This document shows, one piece after another, positions 20,746-32,599 of a stretch of 64,000 bases of DNA. Both the position numbers and the translations under genes were made by a program. The notes beneath the pieces were generated by a model. It saw nothing but the letters and a program-made list of their open reading frames with translations, searched no databases and had not been told where the DNA came from. Origin of the DNA: Tenrec ecaudatus (Eukaryota > Chordata > Mammalia > Afrosoricida > Tenrecidae); assembly GCF_050624435.1 (NCBI RefSeq), contig NC_134541.1:11090995-11154994 (forward strand), read 5' to 3'. Position 1 is the stretch's first letter. Each line of letters begins with the position of its first letter.

Positions 20746-21684
20746 ACGGTGACCTCTTTCTCCCCTCCCTCTGCCGGCTCCCTCCTACATTGCCCGAACA
20801 TGATTCGTTTCCCGGGTCGAATTTCCTCCTCAAATGAAATGAGCTCCCATTTGTGAGACTGGCATGGCTAGTGAACTCCACCTGCGAGCCCCTCTGGGGT
20901 CTGCTCAGGTGCTGTCTGCAGCTGGGACCAGACCGAGGCCAGCACAAGATTTTTCACCTTCGGCACGAGATTCAGTTGCACCAGAAACACAAGCCAAGCA
21001 CCGAGGACTGGCGTGCAAACTCTCCTCCTAGACCCCCACCCCCACCCCTCTCCCTTCAACAAGCCATCCCCATTCGTGTCTGTGAGAGTTTGGATTTAAG
21101 GCGTCATGCCTACCATCTTTCTGTTGAGTTAGCTGCAAAGTTAGAGCAAGTAAGTCCTAGGTAGCTTTGCACCCAGCCACCATCTCCACACAGCGCCTCT
21201 GCAGCACAGCGGATGCTGCTTCCTCTGTACAGATTGGCCTCCTGGCAGAAGCAGGATCAGACACGGGGAGTGAGCACAGGTGTCCTGGTGCCCAAGACCC
21301 CACTTTGCCGTGGCTCCGTGTGGCCTGCACGGAAGTGATGCTGTGTGATGCCTCAGGCCCACTTGTGATCGTCAAGTCCCCTGGCCCCTCCCGCCTCTCA
21401 TGACACCATACAGCAGCACCCTTGTTCCCACCTGGCTGCCGACACTTTTGCCCCACTCTTTCATCCAGCGACCGTGTGGCCCTCTGAGGTTGGCTTGCAG
21501 TACTAGGCTCCCTCAAGGATCGAGGGCGTCACCCTGGAGCTGCCCTTCCGCTCGGCTCCGTAGCGTGCCTTCGCTGCGGCCATCCCACGGAATATCAGCT
21601 GACAACCGGCTCGATGCGTTCTTTAGAAAGGTATCTAAATCAATCTCTCAGACATTGTTGACATCGAGCCCCGGTGACACCGGG
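20746..21684. other. Unrecognised, non-repetitive
   Basis: No exon or repeat recognised in about 940 bp. Confidence 0.25.
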
Positions 21685-21995
21685 CCTGAGGCCTTGGGCT
21701 GCTCACCAGAAAGCCAGCAGTTCAAGCCCACCAGCCACTCCTCAGGACACAGACAAGGCTAACTTTTCCTGTAAAGATTCACAGTTCTCAAAACCCCATA
21801 CAGGCTGGCCGGGGGTTCAAGTCCCAAGGGAGAAAGGTGAGGCTTTCCACTCCCATAAAGAGTTACTGTCTCAGAAATCCACTGGGGCAGTTCTACCCTG
21901 TTCTACAGGGTCTCTGTGAGTCGGCATCAACTAGATGGCAGTGAGTGAGAATGAGCCCGGATTGACTCAATGGCATTGGGTTCGGTCAAATCATT
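21685..21995 (+). mobile_element. AfroSINE with partly duplicated body
   Basis: Two 3' bodies: one to about 21800, a second from GAAAGGTGAGGCTTTCCACT to the GGCAGTGAGTGAGAATGAG tail. Confidence 0.7.
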
Positions 21996-22917
21996 CAGGG
22001 GGAAGCCAAGCCCAATGGGCCACATTGCCCCCGGGTCTCTCTCCCTCCGCTTCCTCTTCCCCTTTGATTTCCAGTAGCACAGACACACCTGATTGGGTGG
22101 GGGTCCCAGGTGATGAAAGGTCTGCGCAGCCCCCATGGCACCGTTTCCCCAACCGCATGTGCTCGCTTCAGTCTCTTGGTCCCGTCCTGACCATTCTCCC
22201 ACGATTTCACACCTTTTCACACATCTCTTGTGCACGTCCACATACACTTGCAATATAGGGTAAGCCGCTTCACATGCACTGGTTAGCACACACCATGCGA
22301 CGATTGTGGGATTCGCCATGCTGCGGTGGTCAGGGGCAGAGCTCTCCATGGGCTGCCTGTTATCCCAGCACTGGTCCTCGCTGGCTAGGAGGGTCAGCCA
22401 GCCTATTAGCTGTTGTTGAGATACTGTTGCATATCAAGGTCCCCCCGCCCTCCTGAATCTGCAACTTTCTTGCATAGAGCTTCTGGTTCACTGGACTTGG
22501 TTCCAGCTTCCTGTACTGCCCGTGAGGGCCCAGCTGCCATAATCTTCTCATGGCAGATCCAGGGCATGCGATACCAAGTCACGTGCACTAGGTTCCTGCC
22601 GCCAAAGCAAACCCAACACTAGTGAGGCAATGAGGGAGGCTTTGTCGGTGGGAGGGGAGGAGTCAACCCTGCAGAATTATGTGGCTGGTCATAGAGCATT
22701 TGGGGAAGTAATCCAGACGTCAGCTACCCATAGCCTCCAGGCTCAATCCGCCACCCTGCGTGTTCCAGTGTTATTGGACCCACGGTCTACACTCAAGGTG
22801 ATTGTAGGGCTCATCTGCCATTGTAGAAAAGGGAGACCCCCTGTACATTTCCCCCGATGGTAACCCACCACCTCTAGTTGTTCAACCTGCAAGTTAGAGG
22901 GGCTTACATTTCTGAGA
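21996..22917. other. Unrecognised, non-repetitive
   Basis: No coding or repeat signal that I can name. Confidence 0.25.
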
Positions 22918-23092
22918 GGAACCCCGAGAGTGGAGTGGTTACATGTTGGACTGCAATCCAAAAGGTCAGTAGTTCGAAACCACCAGCCACTCTGAGGGAG
23001 AGATGAGGCTTTCTATTCCCATAGTAAGTTAACAGTCTCAGAAACCCACTGGGGGTAGGTCTACCCTATCCTATAGGGTCGCTATCGTGGAT
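22918..23092 (+). mobile_element. AfroSINE
   Basis: GAGTGGAGTGGTTACATGTT head and ATCCTATAGGGTCGCTATCG 3' core. Confidence 0.8.
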
Positions 23093-23095
23093 GCC

Positions 23096-23265
23096 AACTC
23101 ACAATAACCCTATAGGACAGGATAGAACTGTTCTTGTGAGTTTCAGAGACTAATTCTTTATGGGAGTGGTAAGCCCCATCTTTCTCCCGCAGATCAGCTG
23201 GTGGTTTCAAACAGCCGACCTTGCTGTGAGAGACCAATGCATACCACTACCTCACCAGGACTCTT
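23096..23265 (-). mobile_element. AfroSINE, inverted to its neighbour
   Basis: AACCCTATAGGACAGGATAG...CTCCCGCAGATCAGCTGGTGG. With 22918-23092 it forms an inverted pair with a gap of 3 bp. Confidence 0.8.
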
Positions 23266-23359
23266 CTCCCCATTTTACAGATGAGTCCACTGAGGGTAGG
23301 AACTTCCGCAATGTGATAAACATAGAGCTAAGGCTGGAAATCAAGCGGAGGCCGAGGTG

Positions 23360-23565
23360 CTCTAGGACAGCGGTTCTCAACTTGGTCGCGACCCCTTTGG
23401 GGGATCAAACGACCCTTTCACAGGGGTCGCCTGATTCATAACAGTAGCAAAGTGACAGTGATGAAGTAGCAACGAAAACAATTTTATGGTAGGGGGTCAC
23501 CACAACATGAGGTATTGTATGAAAGAGTCGCAGCATTAGGAAGGTTGAGAACCACTGTTCTAGGG
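23360..23565. mobile_element. SPIN-type hAT non-autonomous copy 2
   Basis: Element 23368-23557, CAGCGGTTCTCAACTTGG to GGTTGAGAACCACTG. Flanks CTCTAGGA and TTCTAGGG (6/8). Confidence 0.88.
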
Positions 23566-24102
23566 CTCATTAACCGCTGATCTACCCCAAGCTGCTGCTG
23601 CTGCTGCTGCCAGCCAGTGGGGACCATGCTGTGGGGACCATGCATGCTAAGTACTCTGAGCCCTGGCTTCTCCACAGAGGTCGGTGAGCTCAGACACACG
23701 CTGAGAAAGTGAATTTCAAGGGCTCCAGAGCAGCACAGAATGGCACTGTTTCCATCTCCTGGTGACCCCACGGGACACAGGAGGGCCGTCTCACAGGGTT
23801 TCCTAGGCTGTCCGCAGCTTGTCCGCCCTTCCCTCCCGAGCTGCAGCTCGTGGGTTTAACCTGCCATCCTTTCCATCAGCAGGCCAGCACTTAGCCAGCA
23901 CGTTGACTGGGCCCCTTTTTATAGCCCTCAGTGGGCGGCTATTCATCCTCCAAGGTCCTGTCAAATGTCACCGCCTCATCTTGCCCCAACCAGTTTTTTC
24001 CTCTATCTTCTTACCAAAGCAGCCAGTGGCTCTTACCTAATTTTGCTGGTTTGTTTTTTTTCGTCTTTTACTTTTTTGTGCCTCTTTCTCCCCTCAAGTG
24101 GT
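23566..24102. other. Unrecognised, with short CTG repeat
   Basis: (CTG)6-like run at 23591-23609; the rest is unassigned. Confidence 0.3.
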
Positions 24103-25790
24103 GTGTTAGGCAGGGTTCTCTAGAGAAATAAAACCAAGACACTTATGATTAAGTGAGAAGGAATATAGCAGCTAATTAGTCCACACAGCAGTGCAAGGGC
24201 TAAGAGTTCAACTCACTCCCATGGACGTGTTACCGTATATACTCGAGTAGTAGCCCACCTGAATATAAGCCGAGGCACCTAATTTTACCCCAAAAAACTG
24301 AGAAAACTTATTGACTCGAGTACAAGCCTGGGGTGGGAAATGCAGCGGCTACTGGTAAATTTTAAAATAAAAATAGAAACCAATAAGATTACATTAATGG
24401 AGGCATCAGTAGGTTAGATGTTTTTGAATATTTATTTCAAAGGAAAACCGTAAACTAGCTCTGTAAGTAGAAAACAGGGTCAACAAAAACAATATGGTAT
24501 CAACAATTACTACACATGCTGTGTCACTGCCTGGGCTGCATTGCTACATACGGGGCCTCACCGCATGTGCACAATGCAGCTTGTATAGTCTGAGGCCTAA
24601 CGCAGGCTGATTGATGATGTTCCAGAATGTGATGACATGACTGTTTGCATAGAGCAGCCTGTGCTAAGTCTCATACACGCTGCGTTGTATTCGCACCGTG
24701 TTACTGCATGCGTGTGTTACTGTATACGCAGCATTACCGCATATGCATGGGAAGCGCTAAAGCAACACATGCCGTCACACAACACAGTGCGTATACAATG
24801 CAGCGGGTCTATTATGAGCCGTAACACAGGCTGCTCTATACAAGCGTAGTCAACACTGGGTCCAGATAGGGGTTAATAAAGTAAAAGGTAAACTATAGCA
24901 GACTAAGTAATGTAAATAAATGTACTGTGTCTCCAAGACCAGAGATTAACCATTACTTGTATACAGGAGGCGTGACCAAGCACGGGTAAGACTGCAAAGG
25001 CTACGTCATTGACCACAGCCTTGGAGAAGAGCAGGAGAAGAAGAGAGGCGGCGTCCGACAGTCATCTGACAAGGATGCGGTGCACCCCAGGTACCAGCAC
25101 ACAGAAGCAGGCAGGTTCTTGCCCAGTACAGCACAGATAACACAGAGGCTGCCGGCATGCAGAAAAGAAGAGTGGTGATATCAGCAGTCATCCGACCACC
25201 CACAGAGGCTGCAGGTGCTCGTAGATGAGCGGGAGAGACCAGAGAATACCCGTACTGCACTGGAGTACAGGTAAGTGGGACCCTGCCTCGAATATAAGCC
25301 GAGGGGTGGGGGGTAGGTTTTTTCAATATAAAAAAAATGTGCTGAAAAGCTCAGCTTATATGATAATATATTGGAGTTTTCCCTCTGACAAGGCAGGCAG
25401 AGTCTGGCCACAGGCAGCAAACAGCAGGGTGGGTCAGCCACAGTCAGCAGCTCAGGAGTTTAGTGAAGCAGGCCCAGAGGGGACATCAAACTCAAGCAAT
25501 GCAAGACAGCAGGATCCACCAGCCTCAAACTCAAGCGATGTCCACACCAGCAGCATAGTGAAGTAGGTCTTGAAGGAACCTCAAGCTCTAACTACATGAT
25601 CCACAGGTTGGCTTGACCCACAAGTAGTGTAGCTCACAGGTGGAGGCAGAGAACTAGCGAAAGCAGCAGCATGTTGGTCTGATCACCAGAGCAAGAGAGA
25701 TGGGGGCGGGCCTTGCCACCTGATTAACCCCACGTGTTCCTATTGGCCAGGTTGACACACTAACTCTTAACTGTCACGGTGGTAAACTCC
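24103..25790 (+). repeat. Interspersed repeat B, split by a MITE
   Basis: 5' piece 24103-24232 (GGCAGGGTTCTCTAGAGAAA) and 3' piece 25371-25790 (to CCAGGTTGACACACTAAC). The two pieces fit as one element interrupted at about 24232. Copies of its body also lie at 31990, 39038 and 55210. Class unassigned (old LTR or L1 3' end). Confidence 0.5.
24233..25370. mobile_element. DNA transposon with TATAAGCC-type termini and internal hairpin
   Basis: The left end CCGTATATACTCGAGTAGTA and right end AGCTTATATGATAATATATT are imperfect inverted repeats. AATATAAGCCGAGG recurs inverted-style near both ends (24262 and 25289). About 1.1 kb with no transposase frame. A long inverted repeat lies inside (24644-24720 with 24765-24846). 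Confidence 0.6.
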
Positions 25791-27469
25791 ATTGGGCCTA
25801 AGGACCCAGTGGTGAAGTTTGGGCTGGCTGCCATGAGCGTACCCCAGATAGGGGAAGACTGTGACGGCGGGCTGAGTTGTATGAAACACGTGTGTCTAGC
25901 TCCCACAAGTCTCTGACTGTCTCTTTACATGCTCTCCCACTTTACTGCCGGCTTCCTTAACCCATTGCTGTGGCCACACAGAACTCAGAACTCACAGACA
26001 CTGCTCACAAATATGGAATTGATTAGGGAAGCTTAGGGGTTACCATCCAGGTGAGAAATAAAGGGCTGTAAACCTCAACCCAAAGGCTCTCAGCTCCAGC
26101 CCCAATGGGCCAGCAATCCCAACTCCCCAAATTAAGTGCCCCTACTCCACAAGCCAGCCTCCCACCCCAAAGCACTCTACTCGCTCTGTGGGCTGGGAAA
26201 TCCACCACTCTGTGTCATGCTCTGGCTCCTGGTTCGGCTGCTGCTCCTCTGTCACTCCTCTGGGGTCACAGCTGTCTTCTGGCTCAAGGAGGGTCACTGT
26301 GCAGGGGTCTCAGAGTCAAGAAGGCACGCTCCACTGATTCTTGCTGGGAGTGCGATTTCCCTCTCCTGCTTCTGAGAGAGCCTGTTTCATACCCAGCAGC
26401 ATAGTACCTGCAATGAATTCTGATAACAAGTGTGCACAGCTGAATCTGATCAGTACCTGCCCCCACCTTCTCCTCCCCAGTCCTGTCAGAAAAGGGTCGT
26501 CTCATGGGAGTTAATAGGGATGACGGCTTGAAGAGTCACATTAGCTACTTCGCTGACCAGCAGTATGAAACCCCAACATGGATAGGGAACTTTGAAACAG
26601 TGCCTGGTTTTGAGGTGTGATACCATGAAACTGTTTTGATGCCAAGTGGCTGATGGCACATGGGTTAAGGTAGACGCTCTGGCAAGAAGAGATGGCAGTT
26701 TCTGATATTGAAAGGGCTTCCAACCCTTTAACTTTATTTTCTGATCATAGAAGCAGATGTGGTCACTGGAGAAGAAGGTAGAGAAGCAAAGGAAACATTT
26801 AGATTTACCGTCCAGCCATTGAGATGGGTCTGGGAGAAATGGGTTTGACAGCAGGGGCACCAGCCACTCACATGCCATCCAGCAAGGAAGGGGCTCTTGC
26901 CATGTCCTAAATCACTGTGAGGATGCCGGACTGTGTGGAGAGCAGGGGAGCTGGAAGTTGGGCTGGCTTGGTTTCGTTAACAAACCAAAGTCAATGCCAT
27001 TGTATGTATTGAACATGGAAAGGGATTTATATCGAGAAATGGCTTGTGCAGTCGTAGACCTAGGTAAACCCAGTGTGGTTCAAGTCAGGCTTCTTCCAAC
27101 TTGTGAAAGCCAATGGACAGGAGACAGGATGAGGAAGCAGAAAGAGCAGAGGCCACAGGCTGCTGGATGTCAAGGCCGAAGGCTACAGAATAAGTCCACT
27201 GTCCGTGGTCTGCCGACAGCTCCTGAGATCGACAGAGTGTCAGGAGATGGAGGGACCTGATGCAAGGTTGAACCCTAAGCGTCAGAGAACTCACGTCTGC
27301 CCAGTCTCTCTCTTATGCAGAAGGGCTTATGGAGGGGGAGTCCAATGGCGTCCCCGTAGAAGCAGTCGCCCGGCACTCCTGATGCTAGACCAGAAAATGA
27401 AGATAATTGGGAATGTGCATACAGACCCCACCACGGTGCACCAAACCTTGAGGGCAATGTAACTACATG
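25791..27469. other. Unrecognised, mostly non-repetitive
   Basis: About 1.7 kb without a supported gene. 27210-27470 may be a distal part of the LINE that follows. Confidence 0.25.
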
Positions 27470-29476
27470 GAGCAACGCATGAACAGAGTGGGCTACGGGG
27501 CCGGCCCAAATCAGAGCCAAGGTGACCCCCTCCCTAGAAGTATGTGCTACAGAGGACACCACTGAACCTACAGGTTGGAGAGAGGGGCTGACCTGCCACG
27601 CCCACCCAGAAGCAAACCAAGAAGGAAAAAGAGAGAGTGAGGCTCTAGACCCCGTATTGGCACACCAAGCCCTGAGGACGACGGCCCTGCACGGAGCTGC
27701 TAAGGCACAGAGAGGACTGTAGGGCCGACAACAGCTCAAGACATGAGGACCCCTGACTGGAGCACACCACACAGGACAATACTGGCGACACACGGCGGAG
27801 AGTGAGTCCAGTCTGAAGCCCCCACAGTGGGGCAATCCAAGAAGGGAACATAACACACCAGCAATGGGAGCAAAGCCAAGCCACAAAGCTCCTGAAGAGC
27901 CCCCAAAATAGACTTCAGGCTCGGAGGGTCAGTTTCCGGAACCCCCCAGGACCAGTGGGGACATAGTCATAAAGGTCAATGAACAGAGTTGGAATTATTT
28001 ATGTTTTTTGAGGGAGGGGGGTTGCTAGTTTTTCTTTATTTGCATAATTTTTTTCCATTTCTTTTTTCTCTTCTCTTTTTATTCAATTTTTTGTTTTCTT
28101 TTTGTATTGCATACATTATTGTTGTTGTATCTACTTATATAAGATAGACATGTGAAGCAAGCCTGAGGAAAAAGCAATGGGACCAGAGGTTCTGGAGGGA
28201 CTTAGGGAGAGGAGGAGGTGGGGGAAGGGAGCAATGAGCAAACAACTCATAGACAGGGAACAACTAGGGAATTTAAATCAACAACAAGGAAAAAAAATCA
28301 ACAACAAGGAGGACATAGAGATCCTGGGGGCGTTGGAGCAACAGCAATCTAGCTGAGAGGAATTACTAAGAGGCAGAAGAAGGGTGAGTGTGATGGTGGA
28401 AAAGGAGGAAGGTAAAAGGAAACAGAGGAAAGATCTAGAAAGAAAAGCTATGGGTAGAGGTATAAACATAGCTATGCACTTATGTAAATATATTAATTCA
28501 TAAAAATACAGACATTGGCCCATGTACATATATTTATATAGCAATACATTGCTAAATAAAGGAATGGATGGGTTTTGGGCCTCTACTCAAGCCCTCCCTC
28601 AATACAAGAACACTTTGTTCTAACAACCTAGCATTCTGTGATGCTCACCCTCCTGGCACAATCACTGATGACAAAATGGGTGCACAAGCAAACGCGGTAA
28701 AGAAAGGTGATGGTGCCTGAGGTCAAAAGATGTAGTGTTTGGGGTCTTAAAGGCTTGAGATTAAACAAGCGGCCATCTAGCTCAGAAGCACAAACCCACA
28801 TGGAAGAAGCACACCAGCCTGTGAGACCATGAGGTGTTGACAGGATCAGGTAACAGGCATAAGAAGACCTCAAACAAACAAGCAAAACAGATTTTTGAGA
28901 ACAAGGGGGGTCAGAGCAGAGACTCAACACCCATCTGTAGACAATGGGACATCCCTCATGAAAGGAAGGGATAAGTCAACCAGGGCTCAGTATAGCACCA
29001 ATGAATCACACAATATTCCTCTGGTTCCTTGAGGCTTCCGCAACCCGTACCCCACCCCACCCCCAACTATCATGACCCCAGTCCTGCTTTTAAGTTCTGG
29101 CTAGACTGGAGCATGTGCACAGGTACAGATAAGAGCTCACGACACATGGAATCCAGGTCAGATAAACCCTCAGGAACAGAAATGGGAGTAGCAATACCAG
29201 AAAGGTAAGGGGAAGGTAGAGGGAGGAAGGGGGAAGAAACCGTGGGGGAAGGGAGACAGCAGTCAGTGGAAGATTTGAAATTAATAATAATTTAAATTTA
29301 TCAAAGAGTCACAAGGGTGGGGGGGCAGGGAGGATACAAAGAAGAGCTGACACCAAGGGCTCAATTAGAATGTCAATGTTTAGAAAATAATGATGGCAAC
29401 ATATATACAAGTACACTTGATGCAACTGATGTATAGATTGTTATAAGAGCCCCCAAGAAAATGAGATTTAAACAAA
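27470..29476 (+). mobile_element. Family L LINE 3' region, about 2.0 kb
   Basis: Begins with the CACCAAGCCCTGAGGACGAC block and runs through a purine-rich centre, ATGTAGTGTTTGGGGTCTTA, GAAGAAGCACACCAGCCTG and AGAGCTGACACCAAGGGCTC to GAGCCCCCAAGAAAATGAG. No ORF2 remains at the left edge, so it is a 3' fragment with an unusually long 3' region. It aligns along its length with 32600-34562. Confidence 0.7.
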
Positions 29477-29639
29477 AAAGCTTATGACTCCAAAGAGGTA
29501 TCATCAGGCTTCAACCCAATTGATAAATTGGGCTCCACTCGCTACCCTTAAGCAGGAGTGCCCGATTGAGATCACCCCTAACCCTCACAGAACCCCTCCT
29601 GTGTCCTGAAGACAAACTCAGGGTAGCTGGGTAGTGAAG

Positions 29640-29945
29640 AGCCCAGAGGCCACTGACTTGAACTTCAGCTTCATGGCTGTAGCTGTATGGGACCTTGGTC
29701 CTATAGCTGAAGACTTTTGTGCTGCTGCTGCTGCTGCTGCTTCTTCTTCTTCTTCTTCTTCTTCTTCTTCTTCTTCTTCTTCTTCTTCTTCTTCTTCTTC
29801 TTCTTCTTCTTCTTCTTCTTCTTCTTCTTCTTCTTCTTCTTCTTCTTCTTCTTCATCATCTATAAACTAGAAGTCCTCACAATGCCCACCTCATAGAGTT
29901 GCTTAATATGTTTAAAGAACGAGCAGCGTGCCTGGCAGAAAATGA
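29640..29945 (+). repeat. MIR-like SINE carrying a compound CTG/TTC microsatellite
   Basis: (CTG)7 at 29719-29739 runs directly into (TTC)38 at 29740-29853. Right flank CATCTATAAACTAG...CACCTCATAGAGTTGCTTAA...GTGCCTGGCA is MIR-like. The poly-serine reading frame here is an artefact. Confidence 0.7.
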
Positions 29946-30762
29946 GGCCCCAAGCCAGGGTTAATGGCTCTTCTTGACTTTTAAATGAGCACGTACTAAC
30001 TGCAGAAGATTCTTAGTGGCCCGTGCCTATGAGGCGGTGGCAAGGGCTTTCTTCACCCCCAAATAATTTCCATGTGGCATGAGGATCTCATGTGCCATTT
30101 TTATTTGGGGTTTCCTTTGCAGATTATAGTCTCTGATGGTCACGCTTGAATTAGGACAAACCAACGCAGATCTTCCTGTCCCCCTTCTCTGGCTCAGCCA
30201 AAGGTGCCTCCCGTCTGTACTTGGAAGATAGACTAACCAGGAATGAGTGAACATGACAGAAATGCATCTATTTCTCTGCAAACCGCACTGAATTCCGCAG
30301 CCTGGGGAAGACAGAAACATGTAGTCCTGTTGCCTGCCGTCCAGGTGGGTTGCCTCATGGAGGCCTTATCTATAAGGGGGCTTCCAAAAGCTTGTGAGAA
30401 GAAGTGGAATGCGAAGAAAATGGCATTTCCCCACGAACTCAGACATGAAATGCTCTGAGTCCGGTTTCCTTCTGGCACCGGTCGGTGCTGGGATCTGCTG
30501 CTGCAGCAATTGCAGGGTGTCTTCCCAACTAAGGGCACATCTTCCAGCACTGGCTTGAGGAGTGTTCTGCTGGGATCCCAACGGTGGGTAATTTCTGGAA
30601 GTAGTTTGCCAGGCCTGTTCCTAGTCTATTTTACACTGGCAACCTCACTGAAAGCCAACTAGGGATGATCCGGTTGGTATTTGACATGCCGCTGGCATGG
30701 CCTCCAATAACATGCCAGCTGCCACAGTAGGGCCAATGGGCAGGTGGGGCGTTGGGGTGTCT
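29946..30762. other. Unrecognised, with a small MITE-like piece
   Basis: 30375-30440 has the AAGGGGGCTTCCAAAAGCTT / TTTCCCCACGAACTC pattern of a short inverted-repeat element also seen at 40944 and 55065. Confidence 0.35.
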
Positions 30763-30940
30763 TGCTCTCACTGCTGTTGAGTCAATTCTGACGCGTGGTA
30801 ACCCTAGAGGACAGGGGAGAGCTGCCCCTGTGGGGTTCCAAGGCTGTCACTCTTCACAGGAGCCAGCGTCTCATGTTTCGGGGTGGCTGGCGGTCTCAGA
30901 GCAGTCCAACACAGAACCCACTATGGCACCGGGCCTTGAA
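30763..30940 (-). mobile_element. AfroSINE, diverged
   Basis: CTGCTGTTGAGTCAATTCTG and GGGGAGAGCTGCCCCTGTGG. Confidence 0.6.
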
Positions 30941-31199
30941 GAACAGTTTGGGTGTCGCTCCCAAAAGATGAAATAAAGGCAAATCTTATTTACTTCAGCA
31001 CTTCTGTTGGTAGGAATTTTTCTTATGAAATAATTTAAGGATGTAAATGAATATGAGGAAGCTTCAAGAAGCTCATGGAAATTGATATTCAAAGATCATG
31101 GGGGGGTGTAATGGTGTAATGGGATTTTTTGGGTGAATCTTCGGAAGACCCTTTTGCATGTATGAGTATGTTCAGAGTCGTGCTGTCTCTCAAAAACAC

Positions 31200-31608
31200 C
31201 CACTGCTATTGACTCCATTCCAAGTCGTAGTGACCCGATTGGACAAGGCAGAACTGCCCCTGTGGGTTTCTAAGCCTTTAACTCTTCTTTCTCCTGCCAT
31301 TTTGAAAGCCGACCTTGTGGTTAGCAGCCCAACTTGTAACCCATTACACCACAAGGCGCCTGGACTGTCCCTAAGAGCAGTTCATTGAGTTCTACGTAAA
31401 TTTCCATCAGTAAATCCCATTGCCATTGAGCAGATTCTGCCTTACGGTGGCCTGACAGGACAGAATAGAACTGCCCCCATGGGTTTCCAAAACTGTATTC
31501 TGTCTGGAAGCAGATTGCCACATCTTCCTCCTTTGAAGCAGCTGGTGGGTGGATTTGAACCATCAGCTGTTAGGTTAGCAGCTGAATACTCAACCACTGG
31601 ACCACCTG
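31200..31608 (-). mobile_element. Two AfroSINEs in tandem
   Basis: Copy 1 31200-31372 (ends ACACCACAAGGCGCC), copy 2 31410-31608 (ends CCACTGGACCACC); same orientation, about 40 bp apart. Confidence 0.75.
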
Positions 31609-31927
31609 TAGTAATCAGTATACCATCACTCCTTCCATGAGAAGACTGGCCAAGCTATGATCTAGCCATAGAGGGGACAATCTCAGTCTTGTTAAATGGC
31701 ATAGTTGACCCATGGCAACTATGGGTTGACCATGTCAACCATGTCTGTTGACTTGGCGAGGGACAGAAAGGCAATGATTAAGTTGGTGGGGGGGGGGGAC
31801 GACAAAAGAAATTGCTCTGTACCCTGAAAGGATAAACCCCATTTGTGCTGGGGATTCTAGGAGAAGGCTGGTGCATGGAAACACCTCAAAAGCTATAGAC
31901 ACACATTGCTGGTGTCTGTCTCTCGGA

Positions 31928-31986
31928 AAGGAGCCCTGGTGGTACAACAGTTCAGTGCTCGGTTGCTAACTGAGCAGCTGGTATTT
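31928..31986 (+). mobile_element. AfroSINE, tRNA-like head only
   Basis: GGAGCCCTGGTGGTACAACA and CGGTTGCTAACTGAGCAGCT, then cut off by repeat B. Confidence 0.65.
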
Positions 31987-31989
31987 CAC

Positions 31990-32420
31990 ACTTCCTCCGG
32001 CTCACCCAGTTTCAGAAGAGGGCAAGTTCCAAATCTGTGAGTCAGATGTTAGGCTGGAGGTTTCTCCTGACTCACATAGTCCGCAGGGGCTGACAAACCC
32101 AAGATCAGCAGGAAGACAGGCTGGTGGCTGTAGATGTGAATGAATTCAAGGTCAAAGGTCAGTGGCAGGCAAGAGGGTCTGCTACTGGTTCAAGTTGAAA
32201 AGAAAAATAGGTCAGCAAGCCACTTGTAGGAGCCAGATCCAACAAAAAACAAGCAAGCTTTCCCACCACGTGTGCTTATGTAGGAAGCAGGCCACACCCT
32301 CTATGAGATCTCACCATGGGGGATGACCAAGGCTCAGCTGCCAAACCGTGGAGAATTCTGGCCCAGTCAAGTTCATGCAAAACCTTAACCATCACGCTCT
32401 GATCCCATCTATAACTTGCC
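31990..32420 (+). repeat. Interspersed repeat B
   Basis: GTGAGTCAGATGTTAGGCTG...GAAGCAGGCCACACCC...CCAGTCAAGTTCATGC...AACCTTAACCATCACG. Confidence 0.5.
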
Positions 32421-32599
32421 TTTCACTCTGTGGTTTCGCCTGGCAAAATGTTCCCAGAGAACATTCTGGCCTCTGAGAAGCAGCTCATTTGGCGTGAGGA
32501 CACAGTGCAAGGTTGTATTAATCATGCTTTCACACCAAAATAAACTAGTGATCTTTCTTTTGAAACGTGAATGCAACATAGTGGCATGAAGCAGGGAAC

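Noticed and set aside
29634..29870. 78-aa frame rich in serine
   Set aside because: Translation of the CTG/TTC microsatellite; no homology, splice or start context.
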